Shown piece by piece: positions 8,546 through 15,947 of a DNA stretch of 64,000 nucleotides. A program made the translations under genes and the position numbers. Every line of letters starts with the position of its first letter. Position 1 is the first letter of the stretch. Under the pieces are notes generated by a model. The model was not told the origin of the DNA. It ran no database searches and worked only from the letters and a program-made list of their open reading frames with translations. Source of the DNA: Maribacter thermophilus (lineage in GTDB: Bacteria > Bacteroidota > Bacteroidia > Flavobacteriales > Flavobacteriaceae); contig NZ_LDAS01000001.1 in the NCBI RefSeq assembly GCF_001020565.1, positions 3,659,502 to 3,723,501 of the forward strand. Direction: 5' to 3'.

Positions 8546-9238
8546 TTAAAAATAAGGGTATTCATAGGAGAGCAACATACTATCGTAAGAGATATCGTTG
8601 TTAAAGAGTTCTTTGGCAATGGGTGTGGCCTTAAAGTCGCATATAGGTGTTCTTTTCAAAATACTCTTTACCTGTTCAAAAGGGGTTTGGTACGCCAACC
8701 AGCTTTCTACGTCCTCTTCTCCTATAATTATTGGCATACTATCTACGGTGTTTTGGTATTGCCTTATATAACCGGTGGATTTGCCGACCAACAAAGCGCA
8801 AGTAATAAAACCATCTTCTAAAGTATTGTATATACTGGCAAGGTAAAATGGTTTTCCGCTTTTAAGGCTTATATGGTATGGAAAAGATTTTCCGTTTTTT
8901 AAGAACGAAGTAAAAAAGCCTGTAACGGGTAATAAACCTCGTCGTTCTTTTAGGGGTTGGGCAAACCATAGGTTAGAGTCCAAGGTATTTTCATGAAGGT
9001 TGAGCGTATTGCAAATACACTGAAAAACACTCCAGTCTTCACTGTACTTGGTAGGCAGTAGCCCCCATATGGACAAAGAGATCTTATCTTTTTCTTGCAT
9101 GGTAACAATTGGAACAGAAACTTCGTGTAAACCATTTATTACTTGCTGGGGTGTATACAGGTTTGGATATTTAAACGTTGCCTTGGTAAATTTTTCCAGA
9201 ATTTCTTTCGTCGCAGTATTTGATAATTTAAAATACAT
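8546..9238 (-). CDS. SRAP-fold (YedK/HMCES-like) protein lacking the catalytic residues
   Basis: A 230-residue protein with the outline of the SOS-response-associated peptidase family: IWGLLP (57-62), LLPVTGFF (102-109), PYHI (120-123), FYLASIYNT (131-139), MPIIIGEED (168-176) and W180. Normal members use Cys2 to capture abasic sites in single-stranded DNA, plus a Glu in GFFEW and a His in HxxxxRMP. Here these positions are Tyr2, Thr110 and Gln162. I chose the ATG at 9238 because it gives the family's N-terminus and has GAAAGGG upstream. It is probably a non-catalytic relative. Confidence 0.75.
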   Translation of the reverse strand: MYFKLSNTATKEILEKFTKATFKYPNLYTPQQVINGLHEVSVPIVTMQEKDKISLSIWGLLPTKYSEDWSVFQCICNTLNLHENTLDSNLWFAQPLKERRGLLPVTGFFTSFLKNGKSFPYHISLKSGKPFYLASIYNTLEDGFITCALLVGKSTGYIRQYQNTVDSMPIIIGEEDVESWLAYQTPFEQVKSILKRTPICDFKATPIAKELFNNDISYDSMLLSYEYPYF

Positions 9239-9460
9239 TTCCCTTTCTTTATATTCCACAAGTAAGAGAAATAACAAAAAAGGGATTGTTGCAAACAATT
9301 AAAAAGGTGATTCATTAGAAATAAATGTAGGTAAAAAGACCAATTAAGAGTTATTATATGGGTTTTGTTAAAAACTTATTCTTTTTACATAAACAAAAAA
9401 TAAAACTTGACTTACTTTTACTTGGGGAAAAAACTCAATATCAGTAAAATAGATATTTCT

Positions 9461-10492
9461 ATGAAGACAAAAAGGAGAAATGCATTGCACGAGCTACTTC
9501 TTTTAAACGAGAAATTGAAGGGTAAGGTGGCCAATGAAAGCGGCGTGCCTGTCTTAATGGTAGATACAACTATAGGTTCTGGACAGGTTAACTGCGTTAA
9601 TTTAGAAGAAGGGCTTATGGCCTTTGAGTTTGACCTGACCCTGAATACGGATCACGAATTGGTAATGGATTGGGTAGAAAGCGATCAAGTATGCCTATTT
9701 TATTGTTTAAAGGGAAATTGCTTCCATAAATTTTATGGTCATCAGGTAGTGACAAAATTAGAGGAACTGCAGACGGCGGTTGTTTTTAACGACAAAGACC
9801 ATAAGACCAAATTGATCTTTAAAAAAGACGAACATTTGGTTTTTAACTGCATACGTATCAATATAAACGAATACAAAAATCAGTTAGAGGAGCAGCGCGA
9901 TACGCTGACCGCATTATTGGATTCATATGATAAAACCGAAGGATATCTACATGTAGGTAAATTTAATCTAGAGATCGGTGAATTGATCAAGAAGTTAGAG
10001 AATGCCAAATTTGCCGATTCCATCGCTTCCTTAAGTTATTTTAATGGGGTCTGCCTTATGATATTGGCAAAGCAGATAGAGCAATTTCAAGAAGATATGG
10101 AAAAGGGAATACAACCTGCGACCACTCTTTTAAAAAAGGAATTGGAAATGATCACCGAGCTAACGGATTATATCAATAACTATCCGGAAGCACCGCATAG
10201 TATTGATGCCATTTCTGCCAAATCGGGAATTTCACCTTCTAAATTGCAACTTGGGTTTAAATTTATGCACGATGCCACCTTAGGGGAATACATTCGTAAC
10301 GTACGACTTAAAAAGGCGGAAGAACTGATCCGTACCACCGATATGAATATCTCTGAGGTAGTGTATTCCATTGGCTTTACCAGCAGAAGTTATTTCTGTA
10401 AAATATTTAAGAACAAATACAACTGTAGTCCAAAGGCCTATAAAAAACAGGTAAATGGCCGACCCATAAAAAAAGAAAAGAAGGACGTATAG
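9461..10492 (+). CDS. AraC family transcriptional regulator, paralogue 1
   Basis: A 343-residue protein with a C-terminal double HTH AraC domain. The signature lies in DMNISEVVYSIGFTSRSYFC and KIFKNKYNCSPKAYKK near the C-terminus. The N-terminal 220 residues resemble no effector domain I recognise. The ATG at 9461 is preferred over the in-frame TTG at 9407, because it gives a length close to that of the related regulator at 12053 (348 residues). The two flank the DUF2383 and dps genes and probably arose by duplication. Target unknown. Confidence 0.88.
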   Translation: MKTKRRNALHELLLLNEKLKGKVANESGVPVLMVDTTIGSGQVNCVNLEEGLMAFEFDLTLNTDHELVMDWVESDQVCLFYCLKGNCFHKFYGHQVVTKLEELQTAVVFNDKDHKTKLIFKKDEHLVFNCIRININEYKNQLEEQRDTLTALLDSYDKTEGYLHVGKFNLEIGELIKKLENAKFADSIASLSYFNGVCLMILAKQIEQFQEDMEKGIQPATTLLKKELEMITELTDYINNYPEAPHSIDAISAKSGISPSKLQLGFKFMHDATLGEYIRNVRLKKAEELIRTTDMNISEVVYSIGFTSRSYFCKIFKNKYNCSPKAYKKQVNGRPIKKEKKDV

Positions 10493-10503
10493 CCCTTCTT
10501 TTA
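10477..10503 (+). terminator. Terminator hairpin overlapping the araC-like gene end
   Basis: AAAGAAGG (10477-10484) pairs with CCTTCTTT (10494-10501) around a 9-nt loop that contains the TAG stop, followed by T residues. It may also serve the convergent DUF2383 gene. Confidence 0.55.
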
Positions 10504-10527
10504 CAAATATAATTTCAACGATATTTT

Positions 10528-10977
10528 TTAAGCAAGATCTTCCAACGTTCTAATATTGGCCAGACCGTTTTCAATGGCCGTCTTTTGGTTTTTTAAGATT
10601 TGCAGCGTACTAGTGGGTAACGAGCCGTCTTTGATTACCTCGTCGTATTCTTCAACAGAAGCTTTTTCCCCTCTTATGGCCTCTTCTAGCATGGCCTCTT
10701 CGTTATCGTTGGCAAAAAGGGCCTTAACATCCATCCAGGCCCTATGGGCCTTGCCGGTAAAACTGTCTCCTTCTTCTACTTCATGGCCAAAAGACTTTAT
10801 TTCGGTCTTAAGTACATGTCCAAAATTGTAACGTTGGGCTGCCTTATCTTTAAAATAGGACTTTAGTGCAGTATTATTGGTATGTTCTGCAGCCTTTTTA
10901 AATCCTTTCTCCGCATCGTATGTTTTTTCAAGAATGTCGTTTAATTTGTTTCCTACAGTTTCTGAGTATGTATTCAT
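10528..10977 (-). CDS. PA2169/DUF2383 family four-helix protein
   Basis: A 149-residue, all-helical, ferritin-like-fold protein of the DUF2383 family. It has an N-terminal KLNDILEKTYDAEKGFKKAAE, a central HRAWMDVKALF and a C-terminal EYDEVI segment. The regularly spaced Glu, Asp and His residues fit a di-metal or metal-binding bundle, but no activity is established for the family. It lies between two AraC paralogues and next to dps, which suggests a role in stress. Start ATG at 10977. Confidence 0.82.
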   Translation of the reverse strand: MNTYSETVGNKLNDILEKTYDAEKGFKKAAEHTNNTALKSYFKDKAAQRYNFGHVLKTEIKSFGHEVEEGDSFTGKAHRAWMDVKALFANDNEEAMLEEAIRGEKASVEEYDEVIKDGSLPTSTLQILKNQKTAIENGLANIRTLEDLA

Positions 10978-11290
10978 AATATATCGTATTAAATTATAAA
11001 CCGATTGTTTTTTGGATGCCGGTTATTTTACATCCGTTTAGGTCGGCATTATTTCTTGTTCAATGCTGCCTACATCTCAAAATTACAGGGGTCTCACCTG
11101 TTTTCTTTGCTTAAATACCGTATGCTTTAACTCATATGGATAGCGTTAATATAAAAACCTATTGTGTTGATCCTTAGGTCCTCTAAAGCGGTGTCTCTAC
11201 AAGCGTTATAATGGCGCCCAACCCTTATAAAGTATAGCGCTTTGGTTTTGTAAGAGTTAAAGTTTTACTAATATATTATTAGGGTCAAGT

Positions 11291-11310
11291 GTTGTCTCGA
11301 TTGAGACAAC
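11291..11310. promoter_or_regulatory. Perfect dyad upstream of dps
   Basis: GTTGTCTC-GATT-GAGACAAC is an 8-bp perfect inverted repeat with a 4-bp spacer. Its centre (11300.5) is exactly 33 bp from the centre of the TAATTTTG element at 11330. It is therefore a likely activator site with the same geometry as the TGAY-N4-RTCA promoters, but with a different half-site. Confidence 0.65.
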
Positions 11311-11329
11311 TACAATTGTTTTTGCGATG

Positions 11330-11337
11330 TAATTTTG
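11330..11337 (+). promoter_or_regulatory. Probable -7 promoter element of dps
   Basis: TAATTTTG matches the Bacteroidota -7 consensus TAnnTTTG exactly and lies 39 bp before the dps ATG. Confidence 0.65.
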
Positions 11338-11376
11338 AATTGTTAAAAGGCAATTATTAATAGTAAATATATAATT

Positions 11377-11853
11377 ATGAGTTATCTAAACATAGAAGTA
11401 AAAAAGATAGAACCGGTAGTTGATGAATTGAATATTCTTTTAGCGGAATACAACGTGTATTATCAAAACCTTAGAGGTTTTCATTGGAACGTTGTAGGGG
11501 AAAACTTTTTTGTACTGCATGAAAAGTTCGAGGAATTGTATACCGATGCAAGAATTAAGGTAGATGAGATAGCGGAGCGCATACTTACACTAAGGCATCA
11601 CCCCGAAAGTAGGTTTTCGGAATATCACAAACTGTCTAAAGTAAAAGAGGCCGCCTCGTTGATCAGTGATAAAAAAATGGTAGCACAGATTCTGGCCGAT
11701 CATCAGCAACTCTTAAAACAAATGACCAAAGTAGTACAAAAGGCAGAGGAAGCCGGTGATGAAGGAACCGTTGATATGATCGGAGGCTATATTGGAAGTC
11801 TGGAAAAAGTGAGCTGGATGTTAGATGCGTGGTTAAAAGAAACCAAGAAATAA
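11377..11853 (+). CDS. dps: Dps family DNA-binding ferritin
   Basis: A 158-residue ferritin-like protein that oxidises and stores iron using hydrogen peroxide and protects DNA. The intersubunit ferroxidase ligands align as H36 (GFHWNV), H48 and E52 (LHEKFEEL), D63 and E67 (VDEIAERI); the usual Asp at the third position is Glu here. No long basic N-terminal DNA-binding tail is present. Monocistronic: a strong promoter element lies upstream and a clean terminator follows. Cytoplasmic dodecamer in the family. Confidence 0.95.
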   Translation: MSYLNIEVKKIEPVVDELNILLAEYNVYYQNLRGFHWNVVGENFFVLHEKFEELYTDARIKVDEIAERILTLRHHPESRFSEYHKLSKVKEAASLISDKKMVAQILADHQQLLKQMTKVVQKAEEAGDEGTVDMIGGYIGSLEKVSWMLDAWLKETKK

Positions 11854-11887
11854 CAGCAGTAGGTTTGAAAAAAAATATAGTAGTAAG

Positions 11888-11916
11888 AAAAAGTCCTTTA
11901 TCAGGACTTTTTTTTG
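11888..11916 (+). terminator. Rho-independent terminator of dps
   Basis: AAAGTCCT-TTATC-AGGACTTT (11890-11910) followed by a run of T, 35 bp after the dps stop. Confidence 0.9.
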
Positions 11917-12052
11917 CTCTATAGATTGATGCAATAGGGCAACATTACAATTTTTGTATATTAATCGATACGTCATGTGAGCCAAAGATGGGCATGGCGA
12001 ACATGTATTTTTAATACTGCATGGGCAGGTCTAAAAAGAGGGAAGATACACG

Positions 12053-13099
12053 ATGATAAGAATTAAGACTACAGGAAGCTCTACAGCTAGTAATGTTAAA
12101 CAGATCCAAGAACAGATAGGGGGTGAAATAACGGAAAGATGGGGAGAATATACCTTGAGGGTAAACAATGAAAAGGCCACAGGCGACATTAGGTTCATTA
12201 CTTTTGATTGGGGCGTTACTTTGTTGGAGTACAATATCACATTTCATGATGATGTTACTCTTGTCATGGATTCTGAAGATTTTAACCCCATTCGTTTTTA
12301 CTATTGTTTAGAGGGTTATTGTGGCCATCGTTCTGAGGCACAACCTATTTCAGAGACAAAAACCTTAGAGCAGTTTCAATCGGTAATCATAGCCAACAAT
12401 AGCAATGACCCCAGTTATGGGTATTTTTCAAAAGGCGTAAAATTGGCCATTAATGTGGTACAGATTACACGTAAGAAGTTTTTACGAAAAAGATTGAACG
12501 GGGTAGAGTCCTTGAATAAAAAGCTCTACCATGTGTTTATGGATACGGACCATGAAAAAAGATTCGCATATTTTGGGTCTTACAACCTAAAATTGGCCAA
12601 CAAAATAGGGGCGTTAAGAAAAGTGCGTAACAAGAACGGTATGGTGCGCGTTATGCAAATTGAAGGGTTGGTGTACGAAATTTTAGCTATGCACATTGCA
12701 CAGCACGAAAAAGATAGCAAGAATTCCTTGCCGGAAACAACCTTGGTACGTAGAGAGCTAAAGATCATTAGGGATCTAGCCAATAAGATTGCAAAAAACG
12801 TATCTGTAGATTATACTTTAGAAAAATTGTCTATGGATACGGGCCTGTCGCAGGCCAAATTACAGGAAGGCTTTAAATTGTTGTATGCCAGAACGGTGAC
12901 AGAATATATACGCCACGTTAGGTTAGAGGCCGCAAGGGACTATATTAGCCAAACGGATATGAATATATCTCAGGTAGTATATTCCATTGGCTTTAGTAGT
13001 AGAAGTTACTTTTCTAAAATTTTCAAGAACAAGTATGGTATAAGCCCTAGTGATTTTAACAATAACGTAAAACAGTCTATATCGTTAAAAACCGTATAG
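12053..13099 (+). CDS. AraC family transcriptional regulator, paralogue 2
   Basis: A 348-residue regulator related over its whole length to the one at 9461. The C-terminal HTH carries DMNISQVVYSIGFSSRSYFS and KIFKNKYGISPSDF, nearly identical to its partner. The N-terminal half (about 20-200) aligns with patterns such as VTLLEYNITFHDD and RFYYCLEGYCGH, corresponding to LMAFEFDLTLNTD and CLFYCLKGNC in paralogue 1. It is transcribed away from dps and converges on the 13113 gene. Effector and targets are unknown. Confidence 0.88.
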   Translation: MIRIKTTGSSTASNVKQIQEQIGGEITERWGEYTLRVNNEKATGDIRFITFDWGVTLLEYNITFHDDVTLVMDSEDFNPIRFYYCLEGYCGHRSEAQPISETKTLEQFQSVIIANNSNDPSYGYFSKGVKLAINVVQITRKKFLRKRLNGVESLNKKLYHVFMDTDHEKRFAYFGSYNLKLANKIGALRKVRNKNGMVRVMQIEGLVYEILAMHIAQHEKDSKNSLPETTLVRRELKIIRDLANKIAKNVSVDYTLEKLSMDTGLSQAKLQEGFKLLYARTVTEYIRHVRLEAARDYISQTDMNISQVVYSIGFSSRSYFSKIFKNKYGISPSDFNNNVKQSISLKTV

Positions 13100-13112
13100 T
13101 TAAGAAGCTTTT

Positions 13113-13313
13113 TTATTTCAAAAATCTCTTGATCAAATATAAAAAGCCATATTTTTTTACCAATGATACCGAGGTAGAAAGCCAGTTGTAGGGGGCCAGG
13201 TCTTCCTTAACTTCCTGTTTTAGCCCCTTTAGCTCTTCGAGCGCAATTTTACGCTCCAAATCCAGTTTATGCAGATCAAATTCTATTTGATCAAAATTCT
13301 CGTATATTTTCAT
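13113..13313 (-). CDS. Small conserved protein with basic C-terminus (DUF6327-like)
   Basis: A 66-residue protein. The first 45 residues are charged and helical (FDQIEFDLHKLDLERKIALE), and the end is amphipathic and basic (YGFLYLIKRFLK). It resembles small proteins found in Flavobacteriaceae next to YtxH and holin-like genes; I recall the family as DUF6327 but cannot confirm it here. Last gene of a three-gene minus-strand run: it starts 3 bp after the stop of the gene at 13317. Probably acts with that membrane pair. Confidence 0.7.
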   Translation of the reverse strand: MKIYENFDQIEFDLHKLDLERKIALEELKGLKQEVKEDLAPYNWLSTSVSLVKKYGFLYLIKRFLK

Positions 13314-13316
13314 GGT

Positions 13317-13664
13317 TTAGGTAAAAAATTTTGCCGACAACTTCTTTACGATAAAGTTGTCTATTCTTTTTCTTGTCTTGTATAAAATAGTGACTATAAC
13401 AAAGAAAAGAGCGCCAATGGCCAAACAGGAAAGAACCAAACTATCTAGAATTTCTCCAAGATAAATAGTACCTGCTACGGCAAAGAACAGAAGACCCAAA
13501 AAGCCCAAACTACCAAGAATGGCCATTTTACAGAACATTCCGGTAGTTAATGACAATTGGTGAAAAACTTTCAGTTTATAATACTCCTGTGTCTTCTGGT
13601 AATACTGTTCGCTTAAATCTACAGCTTTGTTAGAAGTTTCGTTTAGAGAATTAAAAACACCCAT
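13317..13664 (-). CDS. Phage-holin-superfamily-like membrane protein
   Basis: A 115-residue membrane protein. An amphipathic N-terminus (about 1-40) is followed by two hydrophobic helices at about 45-70 and 77-95 and a basic tail (KTRKRIDNFIVKKL). This architecture is that of the holin-like/DUF1469 proteins, which are chromosomal and not phage lysis genes. It abuts the ytxH-like gene directly (stop at 13665, start at 13664), so the two are co-translated. Probably an envelope-stress protein; function inferred. Confidence 0.75.
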   Translation of the reverse strand: MGVFNSLNETSNKAVDLSEQYYQKTQEYYKLKVFHQLSLTTGMFCKMAILGSLGFLGLLFFAVAGTIYLGEILDSLVLSCLAIGALFFVIVTILYKTRKRIDNFIVKKLSAKFFT

Positions 13665-13997
13665 CTATGAACTTTTTTGCAATTTTTTGTTTTTGGCTTT
13701 CAGTTCTGACAGTTTCTTTTCAAGAGTGCTAATGATATCCTCGGTCTTGTAACTTACGTCCGATACCAACGATTCTACCCTTGTGTCCAACGTTTCTTTT
13801 TCAGAGGCGATGGTATCCGCAACCCTATGCTTAAGTTGAATCGCGTTTTCAGTTAAACTTTCTTTGGTCTCGTTCGCCTTGTCCGCGATTCTTTTTCGTG
13901 TTACTTCTCCCTTGTCGGGGGCATATAGTATTCCTAGGGCCGCACCAATGGCAGAACCGGCAATAATTGCTAAAAGTGTATTTCCGTTATTACTCAT
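13665..13997 (-). CDS. YtxH domain protein
   Basis: A 110-residue protein with an N-terminal glycine/alanine-rich membrane helix (LLAIIAGSAIGAALGILYAP) and the hallmark APDKGEVTRKRI turn of YtxH. A long charged coiled coil follows to the C-terminus. The ATG at 13997 is chosen because it places the helix at the N-terminus; the frame extends further upstream, but that part is not YtxH-like. First gene of a tight three-gene stress/envelope operon. Confidence 0.85.
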   Translation of the reverse strand: MSNNGNTLLAIIAGSAIGAALGILYAPDKGEVTRKRIADKANETKESLTENAIQLKHRVADTIASEKETLDTRVESLVSDVSYKTEDIISTLEKKLSELKAKNKKLQKSS

Positions 13998-14024
13998 AAT
14001 AGTATCAAATTTTAGATTTAAAAT

Positions 14025-14041
14025 ATGATGTCTCTCATCAT
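14025..14041. promoter_or_regulatory. Inverted repeat upstream of the ytxH operon
   Basis: ATGATG-TCTCT-CATCAT is a perfect 6-bp inverted repeat with a 5-bp spacer, 28 bp upstream of the ytxH start. A possible -7 element (CAAATTTTA on the plus strand, 14006-14014) lies between. Regulator unknown. Confidence 0.4.
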
Positions 14042-14201
14042 TTACACTACAAATGTCAGACGATTTTCGGGTACTTATTAGCTCAAATAATTTAATTGTT
14101 GACGGCAATGATAATAGGACAAAAAGACAACGATTTTTTGGGGGATACATTCGTAAAATAGAAGGTTAGCCGTAACTTAGCTATGTATAAAAACGAAGGT
14201 T

Positions 14202-15563
14202 ATGGCAAGTATTTTTTCTAAGAATCCTTTTACTGGTGAAACAGGTAAAGAATATGAATTGGATACCCCCAATTCTATTTCTGAAAAGTTGAAATTGAAC
14301 AAAAAAATTGCAGGTGATTGGAGCCGTTTACCCATTGAGGAGCGCTGTAAATTATTAAAAAAAGTGGCAGGTTTGTTAATGGACCGTAAAGAGGAGTATG
14401 CCAAACTAATGACATCTGAAATGGGCAAACCCATATCGCAAGGCATCGCAGAAATAGAAAAATGTGCATGGGTGTGCGATTTTTATGCGTTCAATGCAGA
14501 GGATTTGTTGGCAGATGAACTTATAGATACCGAGGCAGATGAGAGTTTTATAAGTTACGATCCCCTGGGCTGCATATTGGCGGTGATGCCATGGAACTTT
14601 CCTTTTTGGCAGGTGATCAGGTTTGCTGCACCTACACTAACAGCGGGTAATACGGGAATTTTGAAACATGCCATGAATGTTCCCGGTTGCGCAAAGGCAT
14701 TGCAAACGTTATTTGAGGATGCCGGTTATCCAAAAGGCTGCTTTCAATCGGTGTTGGCGGGGCATACCGAAATAGAGGAATTAATAGGCAACGACCAGAT
14801 CAAGGCCGTTACCTTGACAGGAAGTGAAAAGGCGGGCAGGAGAATAGCTGAGGTTGCCGGCGGTCACCTGAAAAAAACGGTACTGGAACTAGGGGGTAAC
14901 AATGCCTGTATCGTTTTTGAGGATGCCGATTTAGATAAGTACCTAGAAACGATGGTCATGGCGAGAATGCAAAATACAGGGCAAAGCTGTATTGCGGCGA
15001 AGCGCTTTATCGTATGTGCCGATATCTATGATGAGTTTGTGGACAGGTTTACAAAGCGCGTACAGAAATTAAAGACGGGCGATCCTTCTGCTGCCGAAAC
15101 ATATATAGGAACCTTGGCCAGGGAAGATTTGGCGCAAACCTTGAAGGATCAAGTGGACAGGTCTTTAAAAATAGGTGGTAAACTTGTAATGGGAAATACA
15201 ATGAACGGAGCTTATTTTGAACCCACCATTATCACCGATGTAGTACCCGGAATGCCTGTTTTTGATGAAGAAACCTTTGGTCCCGTGGCCGCCATCGTAA
15301 AGGCAAAAGATAGGCAACATGCATTAGCTTTAGCTTCCGATTCCAATTATGGTCTGGGTACAATGCTTTTTACCGAAGATACCGATGCCGCCTATAGTTT
15401 AATCTCGGAGATACCGGATGGCGCTTTTTTTGTTAATGATATGGTCAAATCGGACCCTAGACTGCCTTTTGGGGGTACCAAGGCTTCTGGATATGGTAGG
15501 GAACTTTCCAGAGAGGGGATCTTGGAGTTTGTGAACAAGAAAACCGTCTATATTAAAAAGTAG
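14202..15563 (+). CDS. NAD(P)-dependent succinate-semialdehyde dehydrogenase family protein
   Basis: A 453-residue aldehyde dehydrogenase. Catalytic residues: N132 in MPWNFPFWQ, general base E229 in LELGGNN, and nucleophile C263 in NTGQSCIAAKR. The coenzyme loop is TLTGSEKAG (204-212) and the conserved ETFGPVA follows. The short N-terminus beginning at SKNPFTGE and the LPFGGTKASGYGRELS end are typical of the succinate-semialdehyde dehydrogenase subgroup. Substrate is inferred from subfamily only. A 45-residue membrane peptide gene follows on the same strand. Confidence 0.88.
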   Translation: MASIFSKNPFTGETGKEYELDTPNSISEKLKLNKKIAGDWSRLPIEERCKLLKKVAGLLMDRKEEYAKLMTSEMGKPISQGIAEIEKCAWVCDFYAFNAEDLLADELIDTEADESFISYDPLGCILAVMPWNFPFWQVIRFAAPTLTAGNTGILKHAMNVPGCAKALQTLFEDAGYPKGCFQSVLAGHTEIEELIGNDQIKAVTLTGSEKAGRRIAEVAGGHLKKTVLELGGNNACIVFEDADLDKYLETMVMARMQNTGQSCIAAKRFIVCADIYDEFVDRFTKRVQKLKTGDPSAAETYIGTLAREDLAQTLKDQVDRSLKIGGKLVMGNTMNGAYFEPTIITDVVPGMPVFDEETFGPVAAIVKAKDRQHALALASDSNYGLGTMLFTEDTDAAYSLISEIPDGAFFVNDMVKSDPRLPFGGTKASGYGRELSREGILEFVNKKTVYIKK

Positions 15564-15607
15564 AAATGGATCCTATGATATTCGTAGAGAGTGTTTAACT
15601 TTAAGAT

Positions 15608-15745
15608 ATGAAGAAACTAATTCAGATTATTGGTGCTTGGTACGGAGCCAGAAAAATTGGGGGCGGTAAATGCGGTTGCATTGGAACCTTTTTCGTCTTT
15701 CTTATTTTATATTGGATCTTTGGTCACGTATTGGAATATTTTTAA
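15608..15745 (+). CDS. Small hypothetical membrane peptide
   Basis: A 45-residue frame with a start ATG at 15608, 44 bp after the aldehyde dehydrogenase stop. The N-terminal half is basic and glycine-rich with a CGC motif (GGGKCGCIG, 18-26). The C-terminal half is one hydrophobic helix (TFFVFLILYWIFGHVLEYF). It looks like a single-pass membrane peptide, but I know no family for it. Confidence 0.45.
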   Translation: MKKLIQIIGAWYGARKIGGGKCGCIGTFFVFLILYWIFGHVLEYF

Positions 15746-15846
15746 AAAAAGGCTTTTAATATGCACATATGGTTCACGGTCATTAATGTAAATATATGTG
15801 GGCCACCATCGTTTTTATTATAGGCTGGTCGTAACGAACCCAAATA

Positions 15847-15889
15847 TGACGGTTGTCACGATTGTATTACGGTGTAAATGTTATATTGT
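15847..15889 (+). promoter_or_regulatory. Crp/Fnr-type dyad and -7 element upstream of cls copy 2
   Basis: TGAC-GGTT-GTCA at 15847-15858 fits TGAY-N4-RTCA. A weak element TATATTGT (15882-15889) is centred 33 bp downstream. The dyad is 90 bp before the ATG, further than at the other sites. See the findings. Confidence 0.5.
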
Positions 15890-15947
15890 GCACATTATTC
15901 ATCTTTATGCTCGTTGAGCAGTACCTAACTATACAAGTTAAAAGTCT

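Larger units (their letters stand above)
10978..11376. other. Intergenic region between divergent DUF2383 and dps genes
   Basis: About 400 bp with no convincing gene. It contains the dps dyad and -7 element (11291-11337). It also has a small repeat ACAGG/CCTGT at 11085-11101, and TTAACTCATATG at 11127-11138, a 12-mer that recurs at 8505-8516. Confidence 0.7.

Noticed and set aside
9239-9298. N-terminal extension of the SRAP-like protein
   Set aside because: It begins at TTG and adds a hydrophobic stretch not found in the family. The ATG at 9238 has a good ribosome-binding site and matches the family N-terminus.
13317-13664. Prophage origin for the holin-like gene
   Set aside because: No other phage genes are near. 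The gene is part of a ytxH operon common in flavobacterial chromosomes.
13998-14150. N-terminal extension of the YtxH protein
   Set aside because: It precedes a perfect YtxH N-terminus and overlaps the inverted repeat at 14025, so it is treated as leader.
15583-15594. TGATATTCGTAG, a near match to the Crp/Fnr-type dyad
   Set aside because: The right half-site is GTAG, not RTCA, and there is no start at the right distance.
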